Assembly (NCBI RefSeq): GCF_900114005.1
Contig: NZ_FORM01000001.1
Location: 372,001 to 436,000, forward strand
Direction: 5' to 3'
Length of the DNA stretch: 64,000 nt
Source: Olleya namhaensis
Lineage (GTDB): Bacteria > Bacteroidota > Bacteroidia > Flavobacteriales > Flavobacteriaceae
The position numbers and the translations under genes were made by a program. The notes under the pieces were generated by a model. It did no database searches. It had not been told where the DNA came from and was given only the letters and a program-made list of their open reading frames with translations. Below are positions 8,368 to 17,339 of the stretch, in pieces. Position 1 is the stretch's first letter; every line of letters starts with the position of its first letter.

Positions 8368-9801
8368 ATGAAAAATCTTAGCAGATTATTGTTCACAATG
8401 TTACTACTTACAAGTATGGGTAACGTTATGGCTCAAAATGAAAACAATCCGTGGGCAATCAACTTCGGTATTAACGCAGTAGATGTTTATCCAGTAGGAG
8501 AAAACATGCCTCAAGGAGATTACTTTGATGAGTTCTTCAATGCTGAAGATCACTGGAGTATTTTACCTTCTTTATCTACTATCTCTGTATCTAAGTATGT
8601 AGGAGACAACTTTTCAGTACAAGCTGGAGGTTCTTTAAACAGACTTACAAAATGGGGAGAAAATACTTCAAACCCTAGTTTAGGAGTTAGTGATTTAGCT
8701 TACTATGCACTTGATGCTAATGTAAGATACCACTTAGGAGAAGTTATTGGTTCAAAAAAATTAGATCCAGCTATCGGAATTGGTGGTGGTTACACATGGA
8801 TTGAAGAAGGAACTTACAATACGTTTTCTACAGTAGCAGGTTCTAACAATGCTGTTGGAGCAGGAACTTTAAATGCTTCTTTAGGTTTAACTTACTGGTT
8901 TTCTGATAACATTGGTTTATTTGTTGAGTCTAAATATAAGCACTCTTTTGAAGACTACTTAACTAAGCATTTCCAACATTCTGCAGGTCTTACTGTAAGA
9001 TTTGGAGGAACTGATACAGATGGTGACGGAATATATGACAAAAACGATGCTTGTCCTGATGTACCTGGATTAGAAGCTTTCAACGGTTGTCCTGATGCTG
9101 ATGGTGATGGAATCGAAGATTCTAAAGATACTTGTCCTGAAGTAGCTGGTTTAGCTGAATTTAACGGATGTCCTGATACTGATGGTGATGGTGTTTCTGA
9201 TAACAACGATGACTGTCCACAAGTAAAAGGATTAAAATCTTTAAAAGGTTGTCCTGATGCTGATGGTGATGGTGTAACTGACGCTAAAGATAAGTGTCCA
9301 AGTGAAGCTGGTCCTGCTGCAAACAGTGGATGTCCTTGGCCTGATACTGACGGAGACGGTGTATTAGACAAAGATGATAACTGTCCTAAAGTTGTAGGTA
9401 CTGTTGCAAACAAAGGTTGTCCTGAAGTTGCTGCTGCTCCAACTCAAGTTGTATTAGACAAGTTAAATAGCTATGCTAAAACTATCTTATTTGATACTGG
9501 TAAATCTAGCTTTAGATCAGAAACTTTTTCTGTACTACAGTCTATTACTGCTATCTTAAAAGAATACCCAGAGTCTAACTTTACAATCGAAGGTCACACT
9601 GATAGTGTTGGAAGCAAAACTTCTAACCAAACTTTATCTGACTCTAGAGCTAACGCTGTAATGGCTTACTTAATCGAAAACGGAATTAGTTCTCAAAGAT
9701 TAAACGCTTACGGATTTGGTGAAGATTACCCAATCGATAGTAACACTACTAAGGCTGGAAGATTTAACAACAGACGTGTAGAAGTTAAACTTAGAAAATA
9801 A
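8368..9801 (+). CDS. OmpA-family outer-membrane protein with thrombospondin type 3 repeats
   Basis: Major-porin-like structural protein linking outer membrane and peptidoglycan. A signal peptide covers about residues 1-23 (cleavage after NVMA), followed by a beta-barrel-like region to about 210. Five or six Asp-rich calcium-binding TSP3 repeats (DxDGDGxxDxxDxCP) span about 214-350, and an OmpA peptidoglycan-binding domain follows ([10 protein letters not shown], then [20 protein letters not shown] and the NNRRVEVKL end). I chose ATG 8368 because a TTG two codons upstream (8362) would add only two residues ahead of a standard MK signal peptide. A strong promoter and terminator fit a monocistronic, highly expressed gene. 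Confidence 0.93.
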   Translation: MKNLSRLLFTMLLLTSMGNVMAQNENNPWAINFGINAVDVYPVGENMPQGDYFDEFFNAEDHWSILPSLSTISVSKYVGDNFSVQAGGSLNRLTKWGENTSNPSLGVSDLAYYALDANVRYHLGEVIGSKKLDPAIGIGGGYTWIEEGTYNTFSTVAGSNNAVGAGTLNASLGLTYWFSDNIGLFVESKYKHSFEDYLTKHFQHSAGLTVRFGGTDTDGDGIYDKNDACPDVPGLEAFNGCPDADGDGIEDSKDTCPEVAGLAEFNGCPDTDGDGVSDNNDDCPQVKGLKSLKGCPDADGDGVTDAKDKCPSEAGPAANSGCPWPDTDGDGVLDKDDNCPKVVGTVANKGCPEVAAAPTQVVLDKLNSYAKTILFDTGKSSFRSETFSVLQSITAILKEYPESNFTIEGHTDSVGSKTSNQTLSDSRANAVMAYLIENGISSQRLNAYGFGEDYPIDSNTTKAGRFNNRRVEVKLRK

Positions 9802-9828
9802 GTTTAAACAAAACATTAAATTTTATAG

Positions 9829-9860
9829 AAAAACGCTTCGGGAAACCGAAGCGTTTTTTA
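9829..9860 (+). terminator. Strong terminator after the ompA-like gene
   Basis: A 13-base stem (9829-9841 with 9846-9858) is closed by a GAAA tetraloop and followed by T residues. It ends 10 bases before the start of the addB-like gene. Confidence 0.93.
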
Positions 9861-9870
9861 TTTTTATATA

Positions 9871-12618
9871 ATGACAAACTTTATTCAAGACGTACTAATA
9901 GACCTGAAAAATAAACAAGCTAATTTTAGCGACCTTATTTTTATTTTACCCAGCAGAAGAGCTGGAGTATTTTTAAGACGTGAACTAAGTTTAATTTTAG
10001 ACCAAACACTATTTGCTCCTAAAATAGTAAGCATAGAGTCTTTTGTAGAAGAGCTGTCTGAGCTAAAATCAGTATCAAATACAGAACTACTATTTCAATT
10101 TTACAACACTTATATTCAATTAACACCAAAACCTGAAAGAGAGGATTTTGACACGTTTTCAAAATGGGCTCAGATAATTTTACAGGATTTTAATGAAATT
10201 GATCGTTATCTGATTCCACAATCAAAAATATTTGACTATTTAAAAGCAATACAAGATTTAGAACATTGGTCATTAGAACCAAACCAAACAGAAGTAGTTA
10301 CCAACTATCTAAAATTTTGGAACAAGCTTCCTATCTATTATAAAAACTTCACACAAAATCTAATAGAAAACAAGCAAGGCTACCAAGGCTTACTTTACAG
10401 AGAAGCCTTTAATAACATCAAAAACTACATTGATAATACAAATCAACAACATATATTTTTAGGGTTTAATGCCTTAAATGCTGCCGAAGAAAATATAATT
10501 CAAGATTTACTACGTGAAGATTTAGCATCGATTTATTGGGATACAGACCAATCCTTTTTAGATAACAAAATACATGATGCTGGATTATTTATTAGACAAC
10601 ATCAAAACAATTGGGAGCATTTTAAAACAGCACCTTTTAATTGGAAAAATAACCATTACAAAAGTCAGAAAAATATATCTGTCTTTGGAGTACCCAAAAA
10701 TATTGGTCAAGCAAAAGCTATTGGATCTATATTACAAGATTTATCAACAAACGATCCTTCCTTAAAAAAAACAGCTGTAGTATTAGGAGATGAAAACTTA
10801 CTTATTCCTGTATTAAATTCTATTCCAGAATCAGTAAAGACATTAAACATCACCATGGGGTTCCCTTTAAAATCAATCCCGCTAGCATCTTTGTTTGAAC
10901 ACCTTTTTAACTTACAAAAAAAGAACAGTTTAACCTATTACTATAAAGATGTAATAAGTATACTAACGCATCAATTTATACAACCACTGTTTAAAAATGG
11001 AAGTGCTATTGATTTGGTGGAGTTAATAAACAAAAACAATCTAGTTTATTTAACGGAAGCTGATTTAAAAGCTATTTGCAAAACAGAAGCGACGCTTTTA
11101 TCCTTACTGTTTAGTAATTGGAATAACGATGCAAATACTGGCTTAAATAGCTGCTTTAAGCTTATAGCGACTATAAAAGAACACTTGTCTGAAGACAAAA
11201 AACAAAACCAACTAGGATTAGAGTATCTATATAGATTCAATACGTTGTTTAATGAGATATTGCGTCTAAACGATACCTATAAACACATCAAGGATATCAA
11301 AGGTCTTTATAGCATCTTTAAAGAACTACTAAGCTCAGAAACCTTAGATTTTCAAGGAGAACCACTACAAGGTTTACAAATCATGGGAATGTTAGAATCT
11401 AGAGTATTAGATTTTGAGACCATAATAATCTCTAATGTTAATGAGGGGATATTACCGTCAGGAAAATCCAACAACTCTTTTATACCGTTTGATGTTAAAA
11501 TAGAAAACAAGCTACCTACTTATAAAGAAAAAGATGCGGTGTACACCTATCACTTTTATCACTTATTACAACGGGCTAAAAACGTATATGTACTTTACAA
11601 TACAGAAATAGACACCTTAGTTGGAGGAGAGAAAAGTAGATTTATAAATCAATTGGAGTTAGAAAACATCCATAACATAAATCATAAAATACTCACACCA
11701 AAAGTTCCTAGCTATAAAAAAGAACTCGCTATAATTACAAAAACAGAAAGTGCCATTTCTCAGTTAAAAGAAATAGCACGTAAAGGATTTTCGCCATCAT
11801 CCTTAACCAGCTACGTTAGAAATCCAATAGATTTTTATTACCAAAAACTACTAGGCATATCAGATCTAGAAGAAGTAGAAGAAACCATTGCGGCAAACAC
11901 TTTAGGTACAGTAGTACATAACACCTTAGAACAATTATACCTACCATACAAGCAACAACTACTAACTGTAGATATTGTAAAAAGCTTAATCCCCCAAATA
12001 GATAAAAATATCACTGCCTTTTTCAAAGAAGAATACAAAGAAGGCGATATGACCAAAGGTAAAAACCTTATTGTTTTTGAGATTGCAAAACGCTACGTCC
12101 TTAACTTTTTAAACCTTGAAATTGAAGATTTAAAAAAAGGGAATACCATCAAAATAATTGACTTAGAAGCCGAAACAAATAATGTTGCTATCAAAATTGA
12201 AGGCTTAGATTTTCCGATACAATTAAGAGGAACAGTTGATAGAATTGACGAGTTTAATGGCGTTACTAGAATTATAGATTATAAAACGGGTAAAGTCGAC
12301 CAAAGCAAAGTGTCTATAGTAGATTGGGAAGACTTAACATCAGATTACGACAAGTACAGTAAATCATTTCAAGTTTTAATGTATGCATACATGCTTCATA
12401 AAAAGAAGATCGCAGACCTGCCATTAGAGGCTGGTATAATTTCGTTTAAAAACTTAAGTGAAGGGTTGCTAAAATTTACTAAAAAAGATCAAATTAGAGG
12501 CGGAAACAAAGACACTTTAATAACAGAAGATACCCTAGTCGAATTTGAAATTCAGCTTAAAAAATTAATCTTAGAAATATTTGACCCAACTATAGATTTT
12601 ATTGAAAAAGAACTATAA
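9871..12618 (+). CDS. AddB-like PD-(D/E)XK nuclease family protein
   Basis: Predicted second subunit of an AddAB-type recombination complex (915 aa). The N-terminal two thirds resemble an inactivated helicase fold beginning FILPSRRAGVFLRREL. The C terminus carries a RecB-type nuclease with FSPSSLTSYVRNPIDFYYQK (about 645) and TRIIDYKTGKV (about 800). In Bacillus-type AddB the first segment holds a cysteine of a 4Fe-4S cluster; here that position is Asn in VRNP, so the cluster is probably absent. The stop codon overlaps the next start as TAATG, so the alpha/beta hydrolase is likely translationally coupled. Pairing with the 3834-6977 protein is inferred. Confidence 0.85.
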   Translation: MTNFIQDVLIDLKNKQANFSDLIFILPSRRAGVFLRRELSLILDQTLFAPKIVSIESFVEELSELKSVSNTELLFQFYNTYIQLTPKPEREDFDTFSKWAQIILQDFNEIDRYLIPQSKIFDYLKAIQDLEHWSLEPNQTEVVTNYLKFWNKLPIYYKNFTQNLIENKQGYQGLLYREAFNNIKNYIDNTNQQHIFLGFNALNAAEENIIQDLLREDLASIYWDTDQSFLDNKIHDAGLFIRQHQNNWEHFKTAPFNWKNNHYKSQKNISVFGVPKNIGQAKAIGSILQDLSTNDPSLKKTAVVLGDENLLIPVLNSIPESVKTLNITMGFPLKSIPLASLFEHLFNLQKKNSLTYYYKDVISILTHQFIQPLFKNGSAIDLVELINKNNLVYLTEADLKAICKTEATLLSLLFSNWNNDANTGLNSCFKLIATIKEHLSEDKKQNQLGLEYLYRFNTLFNEILRLNDTYKHIKDIKGLYSIFKELLSSETLDFQGEPLQGLQIMGMLESRVLDFETIIISNVNEGILPSGKSNNSFIPFDVKIENKLPTYKEKDAVYTYHFYHLLQRAKNVYVLYNTEIDTLVGGEKSRFINQLELENIHNINHKILTPKVPSYKKELAIITKTESAISQLKEIARKGFSPSSLTSYVRNPIDFYYQKLLGISDLEEVEETIAANTLGTVVHNTLEQLYLPYKQQLLTVDIVKSLIPQIDKNITAFFKEEYKEGDMTKGKNLIVFEIAKRYVLNFLNLEIEDLKKGNTIKIIDLEAETNNVAIKIEGLDFPIQLRGTVDRIDEFNGVTRIIDYKTGKVDQSKVSIVDWEDLTSDYDKYSKSFQVLMYAYMLHKKKIADLPLEAGIISFKNLSEGLLKFTKKDQIRGGNKDTLITEDTLVEFEIQLKKLILEIFDPTIDFIEKEL

Positions 12619-13466
12619 TGACTAAAAAAAACCTAGTTTTAGATAGAAAAAACCAAAAACCAATTGTTTTTGATGTGTTTTACAACAAAACAAGTACACC
12701 AAAACCATTAGTTGTTTTTTGTCATGGCTATAAAGGCTTTAAAGATTGGGGCGCTTGGGATCAAGTAGCAGAGCAATTTAAAGACACTGGTTTGTTTTTT
12801 GTTAAATTTAACTTCTCTCATAATGGGGGTACAGTAAATCAACCCATAGATTTTCCCGATTTAGAGGCTTTCGCCGAAAATAATTACACAAAAGAATTAC
12901 AGGATTTAGATGATATAATTACGTTTCTAATTTCGGATAAAAACCCACTATCTAACCAAATTAACACACAACATATTACAATAATTGGCCACTCTAGAGG
13001 TGGTGGTATAGCGACTATAAAAGCTAGCGAAGACAACCGTATTACTAAGTTAATTACTTGGGCAAGTGCTTGCGCCTTTGGAAAACGCACCTCCACAACC
13101 GGAGACTTAGAACAATGGAAAAAAGCAGGTGTAAAATATGTGCTAAATGGCAGAACAAAACAAAAAATGCCACATAACTATCAGTTTTATTTAGACTACA
13201 AAGCACATGAAGCAAGATTAAATATAGAAAACGCATGTAAACACATCGCTATTCCACACGCAATCATACATGCAATTGATGACCCATCAGTTAGTTTTGA
13301 AGAAGCAAAACAGTTACATAATTGGAACCCTAAAAGCACGCTATTAAGTCTTAAAAACAGTAATCACGTATTTAACGCAAGCCATCCTTGGAACAGTAAT
13401 ACATTACCAGAAGCACTTCAGACTGTTGTAACCGAAACCATTACTTTTATAAATACAAAAGCTTAA
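12618..13466 (+). CDS. Alpha/beta hydrolase (dienelactone-hydrolase-like)
   Basis: Predicted cytosolic serine hydrolase (282 aa) without a signal peptide. The oxyanion region FCHGYKGFKDWG and the nucleophile elbow GHSRGG (Ser at about 126) are clear; a late Asp (AIDDPSV) and His (NSNHVFNASHPW) complete a plausible triad. The substrate is unknown. The start overlaps the addB-like stop by one base (TAATG), which indicates co-expression, but nothing ties its chemistry to DNA repair. Downstream is a convergent universal stress protein gene. Confidence 0.85.
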   Translation: MTKKNLVLDRKNQKPIVFDVFYNKTSTPKPLVVFCHGYKGFKDWGAWDQVAEQFKDTGLFFVKFNFSHNGGTVNQPIDFPDLEAFAENNYTKELQDLDDIITFLISDKNPLSNQINTQHITIIGHSRGGGIATIKASEDNRITKLITWASACAFGKRTSTTGDLEQWKKAGVKYVLNGRTKQKMPHNYQFYLDYKAHEARLNIENACKHIAIPHAIIHAIDDPSVSFEEAKQLHNWNPKSTLLSLKNSNHVFNASHPWNSNTLPEALQTVVTETITFINTKA

Positions 13467-13501
13467 AAAGAACGGCATCTAAAATCTAATTGGAATTATT
13501 T

Positions 13502-14299
13502 CTATTTTAAACCACTAAGGACTAAAACGGGTAACGTTGACACATAAAAGTCTCTTTTAAGGATATTGTTTTTCTCCCATATCTTAGTAAAGAATCCTCT
13601 TTTACGTCTAACAACACACAATAAATCAGGATTAAAATCTTTATAGTGCTCTAAAACACCTTGAAAAGTTGTTGCGTTCTCACTTTCTTTTATAGTAGAA
13701 GCAATGGCTTTTAAATCGTCATTTACAAGTAAATCTTCATCGCTATGCATTGGTGTTTTTACTAACAGTAAGTTTACTGTAGCATTAAACTGTTTTTTAA
13801 AGCTCACTAACGGTGCTAAAGCATCTGTTTTATTAATAACAGCAGATTTTATAGCCATTAATATAGAATTAATAGACTTGTACTGATAGCCTTCAGGTAC
13901 AATCAATGCTGGTATATTAGTTTGCTTAATAATCTTCCCAGATGTTTTACCTAAGTACACCTCATCTTTAATAGAGTTTGTTCTTGGTTCTAACATAATT
14001 AAATCAATATCTAATGTTTTACAAACCAACTCTAAAGTATCTACTAATTTACCTTTAAAAGTCTTTACAACAACCTGAACATTTTTAGTATTTACTTTAG
14101 CCACGTGATTGTTTAAAAAATCTAAACTTTCGCGTTCTAAAATATCATCTACTTTAATCATAGTTCCGGACTTAGTGTATACATTGTAAATTTGTACTAC
14201 ATACACTTTTGCGCCAAAAGCTTCGGCAAAATCAACTGCGTATTGTAAATGACTTTGTGCGTTTTTGGAAGACCCAACAGGAACTAAAATAGATTTCAT
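13502..14299 (-). CDS. Universal stress protein, two-domain UspA family
   Basis: The 265 aa length fits two tandem Usp domains. The first is well conserved, starting MKSILVPVGSS and ending with GKTSGKIIKQTNIPALIVPEG, where the Gly/Ser segment is the ATP-binding loop region. The second (from about residue 142) is more diverged and ends STLPVLVLSGL. Usp proteins help stress survival by poorly defined nucleotide-dependent mechanisms. It is transcribed alone, diverging from the MATE gene. TATTTTTG (14326-14319, minus strand) is a plausible -7 element 20 bases before the start. Confidence 0.88.
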   Translation of the reverse strand: MKSILVPVGSSKNAQSHLQYAVDFAEAFGAKVYVVQIYNVYTKSGTMIKVDDILERESLDFLNNHVAKVNTKNVQVVVKTFKGKLVDTLELVCKTLDIDLIMLEPRTNSIKDEVYLGKTSGKIIKQTNIPALIVPEGYQYKSINSILMAIKSAVINKTDALAPLVSFKKQFNATVNLLLVKTPMHSDEDLLVNDDLKAIASTIKESENATTFQGVLEHYKDFNPDLLCVVRRKRGFFTKIWEKNNILKRDFYVSTLPVLVLSGLK

Positions 14300-14394
14300 A
14301 TAAAGTAAATTTAGAAATCAAAAATACAGATTTTTATTCACAAAAACTTCGATAATCTTTTACGACCTTTGTAAAACCAATCTTAACGTCCATT

Positions 14395-15729
14395 TTGAGC
14401 ACTTCTATTAGTTTAAAACACATAAATAAACTCGCAATTCCAGCCTTAATTGCAGGTGTATCAGAGCCTATTTTATCGTTAACAGATGCTGCAGTGGTTG
14501 GTAATGTCCAAAATAACCCAACAGAGGCTTTAGCTGCAATTGGTATTGTAACTACCTTTTTATCCATGTTAATCTGGATATTAGGTCAAACCAGAAGCGC
14601 TATTTCGTCCATCATATCGCAACATGTTGGGGCTAATAAACTAGATCAAGTAAAAGATTTACCAGCACAAGCTATTTTTTTAATCACATCGTTAAGCTTA
14701 GTAATTATAGCCACTACCTACCCTTTTGCTTCGCAAATATTTACGTTATACAATGCCTCAGATTTAATCTTAGACTATAGTATTGATTATTATAAAATCC
14801 GCGTATTTGGCTTTCCGTTTACCCTATTTGTAATTGCTGTATTCGGGACATTTAGAGGGCTTCAAAACACGTTTTACCCAATGATAATAGCTATAATTGG
14901 AGCAGGACTAAATGTAATATTAGACTTTGCTTTTGTTTATGGTATCACAGGATTAATAACCCCTATGCATATCAAAGGTGCTGCGTATGCAAGTGTTATT
15001 GCTCAGATTGTAATGGCTTTAATTTCGGGATATTTATTATTGACCAAAACAGCAATACCCTTGCGCATTACATTTCCGTTTAATAAACAAATTGGCAATT
15101 TTGCCATCATGATTTTAAACCTATTTATACGGACATTAGCACTAAATATCACGCTTTATTTTGCTACAAAATTCGCAACTGGATATGGTAAAAATTATAT
15201 TGCAGCCTATACAATAGCCATAAACTTATGGTTTTTAGGGGCGTTTATAATTGATGGATATGCTAGTGCAGGAAATATATTATCTGGTAAATTACTAGGA
15301 GAAAAAAATTACGGAACACTGCTACAACTTAGCAATAAACTAATAAAAATAGGCATTTTACAAGGCTGTATGATTGCTGTTTTGGGTGCTGTTTTTTACT
15401 ATCCTATTGGACACATATTTACTAAAGAGCCCGAAGTATTAAAGCAGTTTTACAACGTCTTCTGGATTGTTTTAGCCATGCAGCCCCTGTGTGCGTTAGC
15501 TTTTATATTTGACGGTATGTTTAAAGGACTAGGTAAGATGAAGGATTTACGCAACCTTTTATTACTATCTACTATCCTAGTGTTTTTACCAATACTTTTT
15601 ATCGCAGATCATTATGATTTTAAACTAAAGGGTATATTTATAGCCTTCACCTTTTGGATTATAGCACGTGGTTTTCCGTTAATTATAAAATTTAGAAAAC
15701 AATTTTCACCTCTTGCCCAAAACAACTAA
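14395..15729 (+). CDS. MATE-family efflux transporter
   Basis: Multidrug and toxic compound extrusion transporter (444 aa) with about 12 hydrophobic segments, probably using an ion gradient. The N terminus (INKLAIPALIAGVSEPILSL, then TDAAVVGN) is typical of the DinF-like branch. No ATG is suitably placed, so the start is taken as TTG at 14395, which gives the usual N terminus just before the first membrane helix. The substrate cannot be inferred. Two tiny membrane-protein genes follow on the same strand. Confidence 0.9.
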   Translation: MSTSISLKHINKLAIPALIAGVSEPILSLTDAAVVGNVQNNPTEALAAIGIVTTFLSMLIWILGQTRSAISSIISQHVGANKLDQVKDLPAQAIFLITSLSLVIIATTYPFASQIFTLYNASDLILDYSIDYYKIRVFGFPFTLFVIAVFGTFRGLQNTFYPMIIAIIGAGLNVILDFAFVYGITGLITPMHIKGAAYASVIAQIVMALISGYLLLTKTAIPLRITFPFNKQIGNFAIMILNLFIRTLALNITLYFATKFATGYGKNYIAAYTIAINLWFLGAFIIDGYASAGNILSGKLLGEKNYGTLLQLSNKLIKIGILQGCMIAVLGAVFYYPIGHIFTKEPEVLKQFYNVFWIVLAMQPLCALAFIFDGMFKGLGKMKDLRNLLLLSTILVFLPILFIADHYDFKLKGIFIAFTFWIIARGFPLIIKFRKQFSPLAQNN

Positions 15730-15751
15730 CTTTACCGCTTAATAAAAATAT

Positions 15752-15922
15752 ATGTTTTTAAGCTTATTACAACAAGTCAATATTGAAGAAAAAATCAAGA
15801 ATGCTCCTGACGATGAATATCAGATAGGGATTCTTATAGGATCTTACCTTCCATTATTTGCATTAATTGTTTTGGCTTATATCCTATACAGGTACAACAA
15901 AAACAGAAACAAAGATCAATAA
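15752..15922 (+). CDS. Small single-pass membrane protein, 56 aa
   Basis: A short reading frame starts ATG 15752, 22 bases after the MATE stop, and ends at TAA 15920-15922. The protein begins MFLSLLQQVNIEEK, has an acidic juxtamembrane stretch (NAPDDEYQ), one hydrophobic segment (about residues 27-46) and a basic tail YRYNKNRNKDQ. The charge pattern and tight spacing to its neighbours argue that it is real. The positive-inside rule predicts a cytoplasmic C terminus. Function unknown. Confidence 0.6.
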   Translation: MFLSLLQQVNIEEKIKNAPDDEYQIGILIGSYLPLFALIVLAYILYRYNKNRNKDQ

Positions 15923-15926
15923 CATT

Positions 15927-16007
15927 ATGAGCGATTTAATTTTTCCCCTATTAGCATTATTTGTAATACTAGCGTACTTCTACAACAAGTTTCGTAACCG
16001 CAGATAA
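15927..16007 (+). CDS. Tiny membrane protein, 26 aa
   Basis: The frame begins ATG 15927, four bases after the previous stop, and ends at TAA 16005-16007. It reads MSDLIFPLLALFVILAYFYN followed by KFRNRR: one helix with a basic tail. The short spacing to the 56-aa gene suggests a translationally coupled pair. Its stop abuts the stop of the convergent oxygenase gene (16008). This is plausible as a mini-protein, but length alone gives little statistical support. Confidence 0.45.
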   Translation: MSDLIFPLLALFVILAYFYNKFRNRR

Positions 16008-16649
16008 TTAGCGCGTTTTTAGCCAACCAGTAATGCTTAATCTTTTAGTATTTACTGGTTTGACTTCGTGTTCTAAAATTTGACTTTCAAAAATCACCAC
16101 ACGACCAGGAAAAGGGTACACCACTTTTTCTACCTCCTGCCCATTATCATCTAAATACAATACCAATTCACCACCATTTTCAGGTTGCCAGTCTTCGTGG
16201 TTTAAATAACACACAAAAGACAGCTTACGTCTATCATCATTTTTAAAAGTATCTAAATGGCGTTTATAAAACGTTGCTTTAGGATAAATAGCATAATGAA
16301 ACTCCTTATGTAAAATTCCTAAAAAACACGTTTTATTTAAATACCCAACCAGATCATTTATCTTATTAAAAAACAAGCCTTCCGCATAATTAGATTTAGC
16401 CTCTTCAATCCACAAAATCACATCACCTCTAATGGATTTAACAATTAGCTCATCAAATTTATTACCAATAGCAGCCTTCTTAAAAGCATCCTCCTCATGC
16501 TTCTCTAGTATAGACGCCCTTAAGGCATCAACTTCTTCAGTAGAGAAAAAATGGTCAACAATCGCGTATTTCTGTTTCCCAATATCGTCTATGATTTGCT
16601 CATAAAGCGGATTTTCAACAAAATCTAAAGCTTCAAAAAGCTGATTCAT
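16008..16649 (-). CDS. 2OG-Fe(II) oxygenase, prolyl-4-hydroxylase-like
   Basis: Predicted non-haem iron, 2-oxoglutarate-dependent dioxygenase (213 aa). The iron-binding triad is visible: His and Asp of RHLDTF (about 130-132) and the distal His of LEHEVKPV (about 194), followed by the 2-oxoglutarate-binding Arg of KRLSITGW. The segment LSFVCYLNHEDWQPENGGEL is typical of the P4Hc fold. The substrate is unknown; homologues hydroxylate prolines or other protein side chains. It diverges from queD. Confidence 0.88.
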   Translation of the reverse strand: MNQLFEALDFVENPLYEQIIDDIGKQKYAIVDHFFSTEEVDALRASILEKHEEDAFKKAAIGNKFDELIVKSIRGDVILWIEEAKSNYAEGLFFNKINDLVGYLNKTCFLGILHKEFHYAIYPKATFYKRHLDTFKNDDRRKLSFVCYLNHEDWQPENGGELVLYLDDNGQEVEKVVYPFPGRVVIFESQILEHEVKPVNTKRLSITGWLKTR

Positions 16650-16714
16650 AGTACATTTATATTTAAAAAAGTGCGCAAATGTAACCTATTAACCATTCGC
16701 TTTTACAAATTCAA

Positions 16715-16722
16715 TATCTTTG
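16715..16722 (+). promoter_or_regulatory. Candidate -7 promoter element of queD
   Basis: TATCTTTG matches TAnnTTTG and lies 20 bases before the queD start. A clear TTTG at -33 is not present. Confidence 0.4.
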
Positions 16723-16742
16723 CACCCTAAATACTTTGGTTA

Positions 16743-17195
16743 ATGAGCAATATTCGCATTACAAAACAATTCACTTTTGAGACAGGACACGCACTTTATG
16801 GTTATGACGGAAAGTGTAAAAACGTACACGGACACAGTTACAAATTAGATGTTACCGTAATCGGGACACCAATATCTGACTCCGATAATGCTAAATTCGG
16901 GATGGTTATAGATTTTACTGATCTTAAAAAAATAGTAAAAGAAGAAATTGTAGACGTCTTTGATCACGCCACAGTATTTAACAAAAACACACCACACGTC
17001 GAGCTTGCCAAAGAGCTAAAAGACAGAGATCACAATGTGTTATTGGTAGATTATCAACCAACCAGCGAAATGATGGTTATTGATTTTGCACAAAAAATAA
17101 AAAACCGCTTACCAAACGCAATCAAATTACACTCCCTAAAACTATCCGAAACCGCAACCAGTTATGCCCAATGGTATGCTAGCGATAATGGATAA
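16743..17195 (+). CDS. queD: 6-carboxy-5,6,7,8-tetrahydropterin synthase (QueD)
   Basis: Zinc enzyme of the PTPS family (150 aa) that makes 6-carboxytetrahydropterin from dihydroneopterin triphosphate in queuosine/7-deazaguanine synthesis. The zinc ligands are His16 (FETGHALYGY) and His29 and His31 (NVHGHSYK). Cys25 in GKCKNVHGH matches the catalytic Cys of QueD. Other queuosine genes are not in the window. A structured intergenic repeat follows directly. Confidence 0.93.
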   Translation: MSNIRITKQFTFETGHALYGYDGKCKNVHGHSYKLDVTVIGTPISDSDNAKFGMVIDFTDLKKIVKEEIVDVFDHATVFNKNTPHVELAKELKDRDHNVLLVDYQPTSEMMVIDFAQKIKNRLPNAIKLHSLKLSETATSYAQWYASDNG

Positions 17196-17202
17196 ATAAT
17201 TA

Positions 17203-17295
17203 GGGCGTTACCACAAGGGTCGCGCTTTCCACTATATCTTTTTTGCGCATAAGCGCGCACAAAAAAGGATGCCGTATCAATCGCTAACGCAACCC
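17203..17295. repeat. Long hairpin-forming intergenic repeat (REP-like element)
   Basis: This stretch is markedly GC-richer than its surroundings and highly symmetric. GGGCGTTA at the left end pairs with TAACGC..CCC at the right end, and the centre TTTTTTGCGC-ATAA-GCGCGCACAAAAAA forms a second stem. I recognise the overall pattern (GGGCGTTACC...GCGCTTTCC.CTATATC...AAAAAGGATGCCGT.TCAATCGCTAACGC) from recollection as a family of dispersed intergenic elements in Flavobacteriaceae. Only one copy is in this window, so repetition cannot be shown here. Confidence 0.6.
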
Positions 17296-17339
17296 TCAGC
17301 CAACACAAGGCATTATCAAGAATTAAGTATCTTTACAGC

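Noticed and set aside
8955..9413. 152-codon open frame on the minus strand
   Set aside because: It is antisense to the TSP3 repeats of the ompA-like gene; the repetitive Ser/Pro composition is a shadow of the Asp/Gly repeat codons.
9010..9420. Regularly spaced DNA repeats resembling an array
   Set aside because: These are coding TSP3 repeats (DxDGDGxxDxxDxCP), not CRISPR; there are no unique spacers between identical repeats.
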